Source: an uncultured Eubacteriales bacterium
Lineage (GTDB): Bacteria > Bacillota > Clostridia > Christensenellales > UBA1242
Assembly: GCA_948971535.1 (NCBI GenBank)
Contig: CARFEX010000007.1
Span: 1-15,855 of the forward strand
Reading direction: 5' to 3'
Length of the DNA: 15,855 bases
The notes beneath the pieces are model-generated. The model worked only from the letters and a program-made list of their open reading frames with translations, did not search any database and was not told the origin of the DNA. Position 1 is the first letter of the stretch. Every line of letters begins with the position of its first letter. The translations under genes and the position numbers were made by a program. This document shows positions 1 through 6,497 of the stretch, in pieces.

Positions 1-439
1 CAGCAAAAAGTTCTTTGATAGAATCTTCAATTCTAAAACAAAAGTTTTTGCCTTTGCAGTTTTTTCTAGCTTTCTTATTTCTAGAAATTCTGCAACTTGT
101 CATAATAATATCATCATTTTCCATCAAAGCAAGCATTTCTTTAACAAAATCAGGGTGATAAAAGTCGTCCGCATCACAGAAGGCGATAAATTCACCATTA
201 CATAAAGAAAGCAATTTATTTCTAGTTTTTGCTATGCCTTTATTATCTTGGCTATAAACTTTCAATCTATTATCGCAATAGCTATTCAAAATTTCTAGAG
301 TATGGTCAGTTGACCCATCGTTAATTACAATAATTTCCAAATTTTTGTATGATTGTGAAAGAAGCGAGTTGATGCATCTTGCTATAGTTTTATCCCCATT
401 GTACACAGGAACAGTAATAGAAACGAGCGGTTTATTCAT
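1..439 (-). CDS. Family 2 glycosyltransferase, N-terminal part (cut by window edge)
   Basis: The first 146 residues of a GT-A fold glycosyltransferase of family 2 are visible; the rest lies beyond base 1. Such enzymes transfer a sugar from a nucleotide-sugar donor and commonly build capsule, exopolysaccharide or other surface glycans on the cytoplasmic side of the membrane. Family hallmarks seen: the opening beta strand with VPVYN (residues 10-14), the INDGSTD nucleotide-binding segment (about 39-45) and the metal-binding DADD (89-92), followed by FYHPDFV. The ATG at 439-437 follows a good ribosome binding site (TAGGAG, about 451-456 on the complement) and starts where the family usually starts. 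There is no signal peptide in the visible part. It is transcribed away from the spoIIA operon, from a promoter containing a C9 run. The acceptor and sugar cannot be told from this fragment. Truncation is by the window edge, with no sign of gene decay. Confidence 0.93.
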   Translation of the reverse strand, partial: MNKPLVSITVPVYNGDKTIARCINSLLSQSYKNLEIIVINDGSTDHTLEILNSYCDNRLKVYSQDNKGIAKTRNKLLSLCNGEFIAFCDADDFYHPDFVKEMLALMENDDIIMTSCRISRNKKARKNCKGKNFCFRIEDSIKELFA

Positions 440-472
440 AAAATTAAAATCTCCTAAAAGTAATCCACATTC

Positions 473-500
473 AATTTATCACGGGGGGGGGACTTGTCAA
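473..500 (-). promoter_or_regulatory. Sigma-A-type promoter of the glycosyltransferase with poly-C spacer
   Basis: On the minus strand there is a perfect -35 box TTGACA (500-495), a 16-base spacer, and TAAATT (478-473) as the -10 box, which matches four of six consensus bases and is preceded by TGA, giving an extended -10 (TGn). The ribosome binding site and ATG of the glycosyltransferase follow about 20 and 34 bases further on. Nine of the 16 spacer bases are a single C run. A gain of one C would give the preferred 17-base spacing. Box identities and spacing are read directly; promoter activity is inferred. Confidence 0.72.
483..491. repeat. Homopolymer G9/C9 tract in promoter spacer
   Basis: Nine consecutive G on the plus strand (C9 on the transcribed strand of the glycosyltransferase). 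In this AT-rich window I noticed no other G or C run of comparable length. Such tracts change length by slipped-strand mispairing. Its position between the -35 and -10 boxes means any length change alters promoter spacing, not a reading frame. Confidence 0.9.
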
Positions 501-658
501 GCAAAATTTAAACAAATTTGAAAAATTTACTATAAAGATGATTTTAAATAAAGTTAAGAATTGAAAAATTCTTCTTTTTTATTAGTACTTTTTCAATTAA
601 AATGTACATATTTTGCATATTTTTATGTGTTAAAATTTTGGTAAGCAAGGAGGCGAAA

Positions 659-967
659 ATGCATATAAAAAGCAAAATTTATAAAAATACTCTATATGTA
701 CTTTTATGTGGAGAACTTGATGAGCACTCTGCAACACATACAAGAATGGTGCTAGATAACACATTTGCAGGAGTAAATTTTAGTCAAATAATAATAGACT
801 TGTCAGAACTAGAGTTTATGGATAGTACAGGTATAGGTGTCTTGATAGGACGTTATAAAAAAATGAAGAACCGCAATATCCCAATTTTTATTTGCAATCC
901 TTCCACGCATGCAGAAAAAATATTTAAGATGACTGGGCTTTATGAAATCATGCCTAAAATAGTTTAA
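659..967 (+). CDS. spoIIAA: Anti-sigma F factor antagonist SpoIIAA
   Basis: A 102-residue STAS-domain protein. In sporulation it is phosphorylated by SpoIIAB and dephosphorylated by the SpoIIE phosphatase in the forespore. The unphosphorylated form binds SpoIIAB and frees sigma F. The phosphorylatable serine is Ser56 in the MDSTGIG motif (54-60), in the expected place of the STAS fold after the beta strand IIIDLSELEF. The reading frame is open further upstream to an ATG at 602, but the ATG at 659 is preferred. It has a perfect AAGGAGG at 647-653 five bases away, and it gives a protein of normal family length beginning directly with the first beta strand; the extra 19 residues would be hydrophobic and unlike the family. 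It is first in a three-gene operon, nine bases before spoIIAB. Confidence 0.96.
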   Translation: MHIKSKIYKNTLYVLLCGELDEHSATHTRMVLDNTFAGVNFSQIIIDLSELEFMDSTGIGVLIGRYKKMKNRNIPIFICNPSTHAEKIFKMTGLYEIMPKIV

Positions 968-976
968 GGAGTAAAT

Positions 977-1435
977 ATGAAGAAGAGTATAAGTAATGTA
1001 TTTGAAATGACATTTCAAGCCGAATCAGTAAATGAAGGTTTTGCACGTGTTTGTGTATCCGCTTTTTGTTTGCAATTAAATCCAACACTGGATGAAATTT
1101 CTGATATCAAAACAGCAGTAAGTGAAGCTGTTACAAATTGTGTAGTTCATGCTTATCCAAATAGAAAAGGTATGATAAAACTTAGATGTGAAATTCTCGG
1201 CAACGATATAAAAATTGAAATAAGTGATGAAGGTGTAGGAATAACTGATATAGAAAAGGCAAGAGAACCGTTTTTTACAACCAAGCCAGCTGATGAACGT
1301 AGTGGTATGGGATTTGCTGTTATGGAAGGATTTATGGATAAAGTTGAGGTATTGCATGGCGAAAATGGCAAGGGTATAAAGGTAATAATGACAAAAGCAA
1401 TATCATCAAATTGTGCAGTACTGGTAGGTGAATAA
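977..1435 (+). CDS. spoIIAB: Anti-sigma F factor / serine kinase SpoIIAB
   Basis: A 152-residue GHKL-family protein that binds and inactivates sigma F in an ATP-dependent complex and phosphorylates SpoIIAA on serine. The ATP-binding boxes are in order: N box with E50 and N54 (SEAVTNCVVHAY, 49-60), G1 box DEGVGI (84-89), then a TTKP segment (101-104) and G2 box SGMGF (109-113). The length is close to the usual 140-150 residues. The start has AAGGAG at 966-971. The gene ends in TAATG, so its stop shares one base with the sigF start. This implies coupled translation, which would keep the kinase and its sigma partner in balance. Confidence 0.97.
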   Translation: MKKSISNVFEMTFQAESVNEGFARVCVSAFCLQLNPTLDEISDIKTAVSEAVTNCVVHAYPNRKGMIKLRCEILGNDIKIEISDEGVGITDIEKAREPFFTTKPADERSGMGFAVMEGFMDKVEVLHGENGKGIKVIMTKAISSNCAVLVGE

Positions 1436-2160
1436 TGCTTGAAACTGAAAAGACTCTTGAACTTGTCTTAGAAGCTCAAAAGGGCAGTCAAGAAGCAAAG
1501 TCTATTTTGGTTGAAGAAAACTCTCCACTAATAAAAAGTGTAATTAAACGTTTCAAAGATAAAGGTGTAGAATATGATGACCTTTATCAGATAGGTTGTA
1601 TCGGTTTTTTAAAAGCGATAAACAATTTTAATCCAGATTTTGGAGTAAAATTTTCAACCTATGTTGTGCCTATGGTTATAGGAGAGATAAAACGTTTTAT
1701 GCGAGATGATGGTTCAATCAAAGTATCACGAGCGCTAAAAAGCCTAAATTTGCAGATAAACAAGTTTGTTGATGCTTACTCAGGAAAAAATCAAACAAAA
1801 CCAACAATAGAAGAAATAGCAAAACATTTCAATGTTGATGAACAGGAAGTCATCATGGCAATGGACTCTGCAAAAATGCCATTGTCTTTATATGCTCCAC
1901 TAGAAGATGAAGGTGGAAGTGGAGCTTTGACAGTTATAGATAGGGTTGATACGCAGGTTGAGAATGTTAATATTTTAGAAAATTTGGCACTTAAAGAAAT
2001 GATTAAGTCATTGGAGGAACGTGATAGAAAGATTATACTACTGCGTTACTATTTTGATAAAACGCAGTCGGAAATTGCCAAACAACTTAATATCTCACAA
2101 GTTCAGGTGTCACGGCTTGAAAATAAAATACTCGAGTCTTTACGAACAAAACTAAGTTAA
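1435..2160 (+). CDS. sigF: RNA polymerase sigma factor sigma F (forespore-specific)
   Basis: A 241-residue sigma-70 family factor of the sporulation SigF/SigG group. It directs the first forespore-specific transcription. Region 2 runs about 25-100, with YDDLYQIGCIGFLKAI (47-62) and FSTYVVPMVIGEIKRF (73-88), the latter in place of the WWIKQAI type of vegetative sigma factors. Region 3 follows (about 105-160), then region 4 with a helix-turn-helix (QSEIAKQLNISQVQVSRLE, 211-229). SigG is the main alternative, but position directly after spoIIAA-spoIIAB, with a one-base overlap, identifies sigF. The ribosome binding site GGTAGGTG lies in the end of spoIIAB. The operon ends at a hairpin 27 bases after the stop. 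Confidence 0.96.
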   Translation: MLETEKTLELVLEAQKGSQEAKSILVEENSPLIKSVIKRFKDKGVEYDDLYQIGCIGFLKAINNFNPDFGVKFSTYVVPMVIGEIKRFMRDDGSIKVSRALKSLNLQINKFVDAYSGKNQTKPTIEEIAKHFNVDEQEVIMAMDSAKMPLSLYAPLEDEGGSGALTVIDRVDTQVENVNILENLALKEMIKSLEERDRKIILLRYYFDKTQSEIAKQLNISQVQVSRLENKILESLRTKLS

Positions 2161-2186
2161 ATAATAAAGTTAAAAGTAGTAAAAAT

Positions 2187-2215
2187 AAAAGAGGTTAAAA
2201 ATAAACCTCTTTTTT
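2187..2215. terminator. Bidirectional terminator between sigF and the lipoprotein gene
   Basis: A ten-base-pair stem (AAAAGAGGTT, 2187-2196, with AACCTCTTTT, 2204-2213) encloses a seven-base loop. A T run follows on the plus strand and an A-rich flank, read as T on the minus strand, precedes it. It lies between two convergent genes (ends at 2160 and 2223) and can serve both. Confidence 0.85.
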
Positions 2216-2222
2216 AATATAA

Positions 2223-3449
2223 CTACATTTTTTTTGATGTTACAGGTGAATTAGGTTTGTTGTGAGTAGGAAATTTTATTACCTGTCTTTTTGCGACTTC
2301 TTTTTTAATTATGATAGGAGTTTTTTCCAAAGTTTCACTTTGCTCGGCACCAAGGTTCTCTAAATCATCAGTTGTGTTTTTTGCCTCGCTTTCAAAGTTA
2401 TTCTGTTCATCTTCAGATATGTTCATATTTTCATCTATGTTTGAAACGATAATTTCATCAGCAATACCATTATTTACTGGTGGTACAATAGGGCGATAGG
2501 TATCAATATTTCTCATTCTAGGCAAGTATGTGTCGGTATTCCTGCCAGTATTAAATCCATTATTATAAAATCCGCCATTCATATAACCATTGTTGTAGTA
2601 TGGATAAATCCCATTGTTATAACCATAGTAGCCATTTTGATAACAGCTATTATTACAATTTCTATTATAATAATTGCCATTTGTTTGGTTTGTATTTTGA
2701 TAATAAACATTAGGGTTTGTAGGCGCTAAATATGTGTCTATATTTTTTTTATTAGTTGAGTTATTTTCTTGGTTCAGACTTTGTATACTTGTTTGTTCTT
2801 GTGTTTGATTGTTCAATTTATTTGTGTTGTTAGAATTTTGTTCACTTTCAATTCTTGAACAAGACAAAGTGTTTTCAATTTGTTCAAGGGTATTTAGTAC
2901 ATTTGAAAACAAAGCAATTCTACTTTGCATTTGATTGTTTAAAGTAGTGTAACCCAAATTTAAGTTGTCAACATTAAACTTATCAAAATATTTATTTTGA
3001 TTGATTAAATTGGTTGAGTTTTTAATTCCGCTATCAGTGTTTTTGATATCAGCGCTATAACCGCTAACAATTTCTGTTAACTTTTTAAGAGCTTTCACTT
3101 GATTTTTTGATAATTTGTATTTGTCTTTTAAAGTAGCTTTTAAAGTTGCGCAACTTTGAGCTATTTGAGCTTTTAATTGTTCATGTTCTGTTAGAGCATT
3201 TTGAGAATTAAATAAAAGTGTTGTAAATCTAGAACCTTTCAAGTCTTCACTATCGTTTTCACGAGTATATAGATAACTTGATGGCGTAACCTCATATACA
3301 GCACTTGTGTTAATGCTGTTGACTGTATTTTCCATTCTGTCAAGTTGAACATTCAAATCTTTTAAAGCCTGACCATCGCTAGATGATGAACATCCAACTA
3401 ATGTTAAACAAATTGCTCCACAAATGGTTGATAAAATGATTTTTTTCAT
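2223..3449 (-). CDS. Unrecognised lipoprotein with Asn/Tyr-rich region and N-x-DTY motifs
   Basis: I do not recognise a family. The 408-residue product has a lipoprotein signal: a KK start, a hydrophobic core and lipobox LVGC with C20 as the likely lipidated residue, so it should be anchored on the outer face of the membrane. Residues about 27-195 look helical and coiled-coil-like. From about 200 to 300 it is low complexity, very rich in Asn, Gln and Tyr, with a Tyr/Gly/Asn segment at 256-300. Three copies of N-x-DTY occur at 236-240, 304-308 and 314-318, each followed by a Pro within one to three residues. The tail (about 330-380) is acidic, then basic and Pro-containing. Cysteines are C100, C197, C265 and C269. 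The start has a strong GGGAGG site. It is a single-gene unit opposed to, and sitting between, sigF and spoVAC. A role in the spore envelope is conceivable from position alone but unproven. Confidence 0.85.
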   Translation of the reverse strand: MKKIILSTICGAICLTLVGCSSSSDGQALKDLNVQLDRMENTVNSINTSAVYEVTPSSYLYTRENDSEDLKGSRFTTLLFNSQNALTEHEQLKAQIAQSCATLKATLKDKYKLSKNQVKALKKLTEIVSGYSADIKNTDSGIKNSTNLINQNKYFDKFNVDNLNLGYTTLNNQMQSRIALFSNVLNTLEQIENTLSCSRIESEQNSNNTNKLNNQTQEQTSIQSLNQENNSTNKKNIDTYLAPTNPNVYYQNTNQTNGNYYNRNCNNSCYQNGYYGYNNGIYPYYNNGYMNGGFYNNGFNTGRNTDTYLPRMRNIDTYRPIVPPVNNGIADEIIVSNIDENMNISEDEQNNFESEAKNTTDDLENLGAEQSETLEKTPIIIKKEVAKRQVIKFPTHNKPNSPVTSKKM

Positions 3450-3462
3450 TAAATTCCTCCCT

Positions 3463-3600
3463 ATACAATTAGTTTGCAGACAAAAGTTGAATTTATACCA
3501 AAATTTAAATACAAAAGAAAAAACTTAGCTAATAAAAATAGGTGTTTAAAAAAGTGAAAATTAGGCAAATATTTTCTAGGAGTTTAATTAGGAGATAAAT
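3463..3600. other. Divergent intergenic region between lipoprotein gene and spoVAC
   Basis: An AT-rich 138-base gap that must hold promoters for both flanking genes. On the minus strand an extended -10 (TGGTATAAA, within about 3493-3501) lies upstream of the lipoprotein start without a good -35 box. On the plus strand I see no convincing sigma G or sigma F promoter for spoVAC. Two AGGAG sequences lie before its start; the nearer one is the likely ribosome binding site. Confidence 0.35.
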
Positions 3601-4047
3601 ATGGAAAGCAAAAAAAGAAATCAAGCTTATAATCAATATGTTCAAGCAAGAATACCCAAAACAAAGCCATGGCCAAGTCTATTCAATTCCTTTTGGGTAG
3701 GAGGACTAATTTGTATATTAGGTCAAGGTATAAATGACTTGCTTCTTTTGTGGGTGCCAAATATGGCGCAGCAAACTGCTTGGGGATATACCCTTATTAT
3801 ATTAATTTTTCTAGCTTCATTTTTAACAGGTATTGGTGTCTATGATAAGATAGGAAAGTTTGCTGGCGGTGGCTCAATCGTGCCAATAACAGGTTTTTCA
3901 AATTCAATTTCAAGTGCAGCACTTGAATTTAAAAACGAAGGAATAATTTATGGACTTTGTGTCAAAATGTTTACAATCGCAGGTCCAGTGATAGTATGTG
4001 GAGTAGTTGCAAGCATTGTGGTAGGAATAGTTTATTTATTTATTTAA
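3601..4047 (+). CDS. spoVAC: Stage V sporulation protein AC
   Basis: A 148-residue membrane protein, the expected length for SpoVAC, which is an inner-membrane channel component for uptake and release of calcium dipicolinate in spores. Hydrophobic segments lie at about 28-50 (with FWVGGLICILGQ), 63-82 (with LTGIGVYDKIGKFAGGG just after) and 120-147. The family-typical stretch IVPITGFSNSISSAALEFK (93-111) is present, as is the short basic N-terminus on the cytoplasmic side. The ATG follows TTAGGAGAT. It is first in a spoVAC-VAD-VAE operon, 16 bases before spoVAD. Bacillus has additional spoVA genes (AA, AB, AEa, AF); their absence here fits the reduced clostridial set. Confidence 0.96.
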   Translation: MESKKRNQAYNQYVQARIPKTKPWPSLFNSFWVGGLICILGQGINDLLLLWVPNMAQQTAWGYTLIILIFLASFLTGIGVYDKIGKFAGGGSIVPITGFSNSISSAALEFKNEGIIYGLCVKMFTIAGPVIVCGVVASIVVGIVYLFI

Positions 4048-4063
4048 ATTTAAAGGGGAATAT

Positions 4064-5068
4064 ATGGCAAAGTCACAAACAATTTTTTTCAAGAATAAGC
4101 CTGTTATAACAGGTAGTTATGCAATAGTTGGGCCTAAAGAGGGGACTGGCAATTTTGCCGAGTATTTTGATTATGTAATGCAAGACGACAGGTTTGGAGA
4201 AGATACCTATGAAAAGGCTGAAAGAAAGATGATTGAACAAGCAATAATTGGTGCAATCCAAAGCTCGAAAGTGAAACCTGCGGATATTAATATGATTTTA
4301 GCAGGTGATTTATTAAATCAGCTAATATCCTCATCCTATGCAGCACGAGATTTCAAAATGTCATACTTAGGACTTTTCGGAGCTTGTTCCACAATGGCGG
4401 AAAGTATAGCTATAGGAGCTACTTTTGTTGATGCAAAACAAGCTAATAATGTGATTTGTTCAACATCATCACATTTCTCTACAGCAGAAAGACAATTCCG
4501 TTTTCCATTAGAGCTTGGAAATCAGCGACCTCCGACATCTCAGTGGACTGTTACAGGTGCAGGTGCTTGTGTATTGTCTCAGACAGGGAATGGTCCTCGT
4601 GTAACATCAGCAACTTTTGGAAAAGTTATAGATTGGGGTGTTAAAGATGTTAATAATATGGGTGCAGCAATGGCTCCAGCAGCAATGGATACAATGTTGA
4701 CTCATTTCCGAGATACAGGTGCTAGTCCAGAAGATTATGATTTGATAGTAACAGGGGATTTGGGCAAGCTTGGCAGTGAAATACTTATTGATTTAATGGA
4801 GGATAATGGAATAAAACTAGGGCTAAACTACAATGATTGTGGACAAATGTATTTCCCAAGACGTCATGCTGTTCTATGTGGTGGTAGTGGTTGTGGTTGC
4901 TCGGCAACAGTGTTCAATTCATTTATAATGAGTAAGCTCAAAAAGAAAGAATATAAAAAAGTTTTGTTTATGCCAACAGGTGCGCTTATGAGCACAACAG
5001 CTTCACAACAAGGTGATACTATTCCAGGTATATGCCATGCAATCGTAGTTGAAAGTGAGGAGGATTAA
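4064..5068 (+). CDS. spoVAD: Stage V sporulation protein AD (dipicolinic acid-binding)
   Basis: A 334-residue soluble protein with a thiolase-like fold. In Bacillus SpoVAD binds dipicolinic acid and is required to load it into the forespore. Visible landmarks are the N-terminal segment KPVITGSYAIVGPKEGTG (12-29), GACSTMAES around C108 at the thiolase nucleophile position, an SSHFSTAERQFRFP segment (around 134-147), and a glycine/cysteine-rich CGGSGCGCSA near residue 275. Length is close to the usual 335-340. A strong AAAGGGGA site precedes the ATG. The stop is immediately followed by the spoVAE start, with no spacer at all, so the two are probably translationally coupled. Confidence 0.97.
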   Translation: MAKSQTIFFKNKPVITGSYAIVGPKEGTGNFAEYFDYVMQDDRFGEDTYEKAERKMIEQAIIGAIQSSKVKPADINMILAGDLLNQLISSSYAARDFKMSYLGLFGACSTMAESIAIGATFVDAKQANNVICSTSSHFSTAERQFRFPLELGNQRPPTSQWTVTGAGACVLSQTGNGPRVTSATFGKVIDWGVKDVNNMGAAMAPAAMDTMLTHFRDTGASPEDYDLIVTGDLGKLGSEILIDLMEDNGIKLGLNYNDCGQMYFPRRHAVLCGGSGCGCSATVFNSFIMSKLKKKEYKKVLFMPTGALMSTTASQQGDTIPGICHAIVVESEED

Positions 5069-5425
5069 ATGTATTATTTGTGGGTATTTTTAATAGGTGG
5101 TTTAATTTGTATGCTAGGTCAAGTTTTGATAATAAAAACCAATATAACCTCAGCGAGAATTTTAGTCACTTTTGTAATGATAGGTGTAGCACTAGAAGCA
5201 TTTGGCTTGTTTGATTATATCTCAGAATTTGCGAGGGCAGGAATAAATGTTCCAATCATTGGTTTTGGTGCATCGCTTGCAAAAGGAGCTATCGCAGGTG
5301 CTCAATCAAAGGGTATCATTGGAGCTTTCACAGGTGGACTTGAAGCTACGGCAGGTGGTATAGCAGCTGCAGTAGGTTTTGCATTCTTGTTTGGATTAAT
5401 TTTTAAGGCGAAAACTAAAAAATAA
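5069..5425 (+). CDS. spoVAE: Stage V sporulation protein AE (SpoVAEb type)
   Basis: A 118-residue membrane protein homologous to SpoVAEb and distantly to SpoVAC, part of the dipicolinic acid channel in the spore inner membrane. Hydrophobic segments cover about 1-20 (with FLIGGLICMLGQ, echoing SpoVAC), 28-50 and 85-113. Between them lies the family segment ARAGINVPIIGFGASLAKGA (55-74), and a GGLEATAGGIAAA stretch follows (89-101). The C-terminus is short and basic. The start codon directly abuts the spoVAD stop, and its ribosome binding site (AGGAGG) is inside spoVAD. It is last in the operon, with a hairpin following within ten bases of the stop. Confidence 0.95.
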   Translation: MYYLWVFLIGGLICMLGQVLIIKTNITSARILVTFVMIGVALEAFGLFDYISEFARAGINVPIIGFGASLAKGAIAGAQSKGIIGAFTGGLEATAGGIAAAVGFAFLFGLIFKAKTKK

Positions 5426-5431
5426 CAATAT

Positions 5432-5477
5432 AAAGATACTATTATGACATGCATAATACCATATGTAGTGTCTTTTT
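5432..5477 (+). terminator. Terminator after spoVAE with nested hairpin
   Basis: An outer stem pairs AAAGATACTA (5432-5441) with TAGTGTCTTT (5466-5475) through one U-G wobble and runs into a TTTTT tract. The 24-base loop holds a smaller hairpin (TTATG 5442-5446 with CATAA 5452-5456). It sits seven bases after the spoVAE stop. GC content is low, so efficiency is uncertain. Confidence 0.65.
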
Positions 5478-5548
5478 ATTAAGTTAAAATGTTATTAAGT
5501 TGAAAAAATACAAAAATTATAAACTAATTTTAATCATGATGCAATAAA

Positions 5549-6235
5549 TTGTTAAAGCAAACATATACATTTTATGTGCGAGCTTATGCATATAAAATAA
5601 AGAAAAAAAGATTGTCAAGAAAGGCCAAGTTTAGAATATTTTTGGCTTGTTTTTTGCTTTTGATTATAGGAATAGGTTTTTATTATTTTAAAATAGTTTG
5701 TCCTATAGTTATCACTTTAAGCGAAGAAAAGGTTCGCTCATTATCAACAAAAGTGATAAGTAGTGCAGTGGCTCAAGTTTTAGTTGAAGATGCAGTAAAC
5801 TACAAAGATATTGTTGATATAAAATATGATAATAACAATGATGTTAAATCTATTGAAGTTAATTCGGTTCAAGTGAATATGATTGTTCGCCGAGCAACTG
5901 AGCTTGTTCAGTTTGAAATGGATACCCTTGGAAAAGAAGGAATAACGGTAGCAATGGGAACTTTTACAGGAATACCTTTTTTATTTGGAGTAGGCCCAAA
6001 TATATCACTTCAATTAGTTCCAGTTGGCACTGTTAATACAAACTTTTTGTCCTCTTTTCAATCGGTAGGCATAAATCAATCACTTCATAAACTTTACTTT
6101 AAAATAGAAACGAGTGTGGGTATGATTTTGCCAGCTATGACAACCAATTTTTCAACGTCACTTGATGTCGTGTTATGTGAAAATATCATAGTAGGCAAAA
6201 TACCTGAAATTTATTTTCAAGGTCAAATATTTTAA
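5549..6235 (+). CDS. yunB: Sporulation protein YunB
   Basis: Up to 228 residues: a basic N-terminal tail, one membrane segment (about 28-48) and an extracytoplasmic domain. It resembles YunB, a sigma E-controlled protein of unknown biochemical role that is needed for normal spores in Bacillus. Family features are the motif TKVISSAVAQVL after the membrane segment, a V-N-MIVRRATELVQFEMD stretch, and the G-x-PFLFGVGPNISLQLVPVG segment. The start is uncertain. There is no in-frame ATG, and an upstream in-frame stop at 5537-5539 limits the choices to TTG 5549, GTG 5576 or TTG 5612. None has a good ribosome binding site; the last has the best purine-rich lead-in and would begin right before the basic, membrane-flanking part. 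It stands alone between the spoVAE terminator and dnaG. Confidence 0.85.
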   Translation: MLKQTYTFYVRAYAYKIKKKRLSRKAKFRIFLACFLLLIIGIGFYYFKIVCPIVITLSEEKVRSLSTKVISSAVAQVLVEDAVNYKDIVDIKYDNNNDVKSIEVNSVQVNMIVRRATELVQFEMDTLGKEGITVAMGTFTGIPFLFGVGPNISLQLVPVGTVNTNFLSSFQSVGINQSLHKLYFKIETSVGMILPAMTTNFSTSLDVVLCENIIVGKIPEIYFQGQIF

Positions 6236-6497
6236 CCAAAATTCAAGCAAAGTAATGAAATTTAAAATATCAAATAATTTTAAAAATGTAATTGAAATCA
6301 AGCTGAAACCATGCGAAATATATCCTATACAAACTAAAAATAACCTAAAACAACCGGAAAAGAAGTTAGAAAAAAGCCCAAAATAACATAAATTCAATTA
6401 TTTTATTATATTTATATAAATTTATTTTGAAAAAAAAGAGGAATTTGTTATTTTTATATATATAATAATTTTGTATATTCATTTTTTGAGAGGTTTG
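6236..6497. other. AT-rich gap between yunB and dnaG, with one possible small ORF
   Basis: A 262-base region, extremely AT-rich from 6385 onward. A 43-codon frame runs from ATG 6255 to TAA 6384-6386 and would encode a lysine-rich peptide beginning MKFKISNNFK. It has no clear ribosome binding site, so I do not call it a gene. A perfect TATAAT at 6461-6466 is a candidate -10 box for dnaG, but no -35 box at 16-18 bases stands out. A 12-base palindrome ATTTATATAAAT covers 6410-6421. No convincing terminator for yunB is visible. Confidence 0.35.

Larger units (their letters stand above)
440..658. other. Divergent intergenic region between glycosyltransferase and spoIIA operon
   Basis: This 219-base AT-rich gap carries the minus-strand glycosyltransferase promoter at its left end. 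For the plus-strand spoIIA operon I looked for a sigma-H promoter (AGGA-type -35, GAAT -10), as used in Bacillus. I found only an isolated GAAT at 558-561 without a convincing -35 box. A TATAAA at 531-536 with TTTAAA 18 bases upstream is a weak sigma-A-like alternative. A 7-bp inverted repeat (556-562 with 567-573, loop GAAA) is followed by a T run at 575-580 and could be a weak hairpin in the leader. Confidence 0.45.

Noticed and set aside
1..439. Glycosyltransferase as a truncated pseudogene
   Set aside because: The frame is intact with all visible motifs and simply reaches the window edge.
602..658. Upstream ATG start for spoIIAA adding 19 residues
   Set aside because: The added residues are hydrophobic and unlike the family, no ribosome binding site precedes 602, and a perfect AAGGAGG precedes the ATG at 659.
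3540..3600. Sigma G-type promoter for spoVAC
   Set aside because: Expected from biology, but no pair of boxes at the right spacing stood out, so I do not list one.
6173..6397. Minus-strand 74-codon frame across the end of yunB and the following gap
   Set aside because: No ribosome binding site, composition typical of the complement of AT-rich DNA, and overlap with the real end of yunB.
6471..6497. TTG start for dnaG at 6471
   Set aside because: The ATG at 6498 has a ribosome binding site and gives the family-typical distance to the zinc-binding domain.
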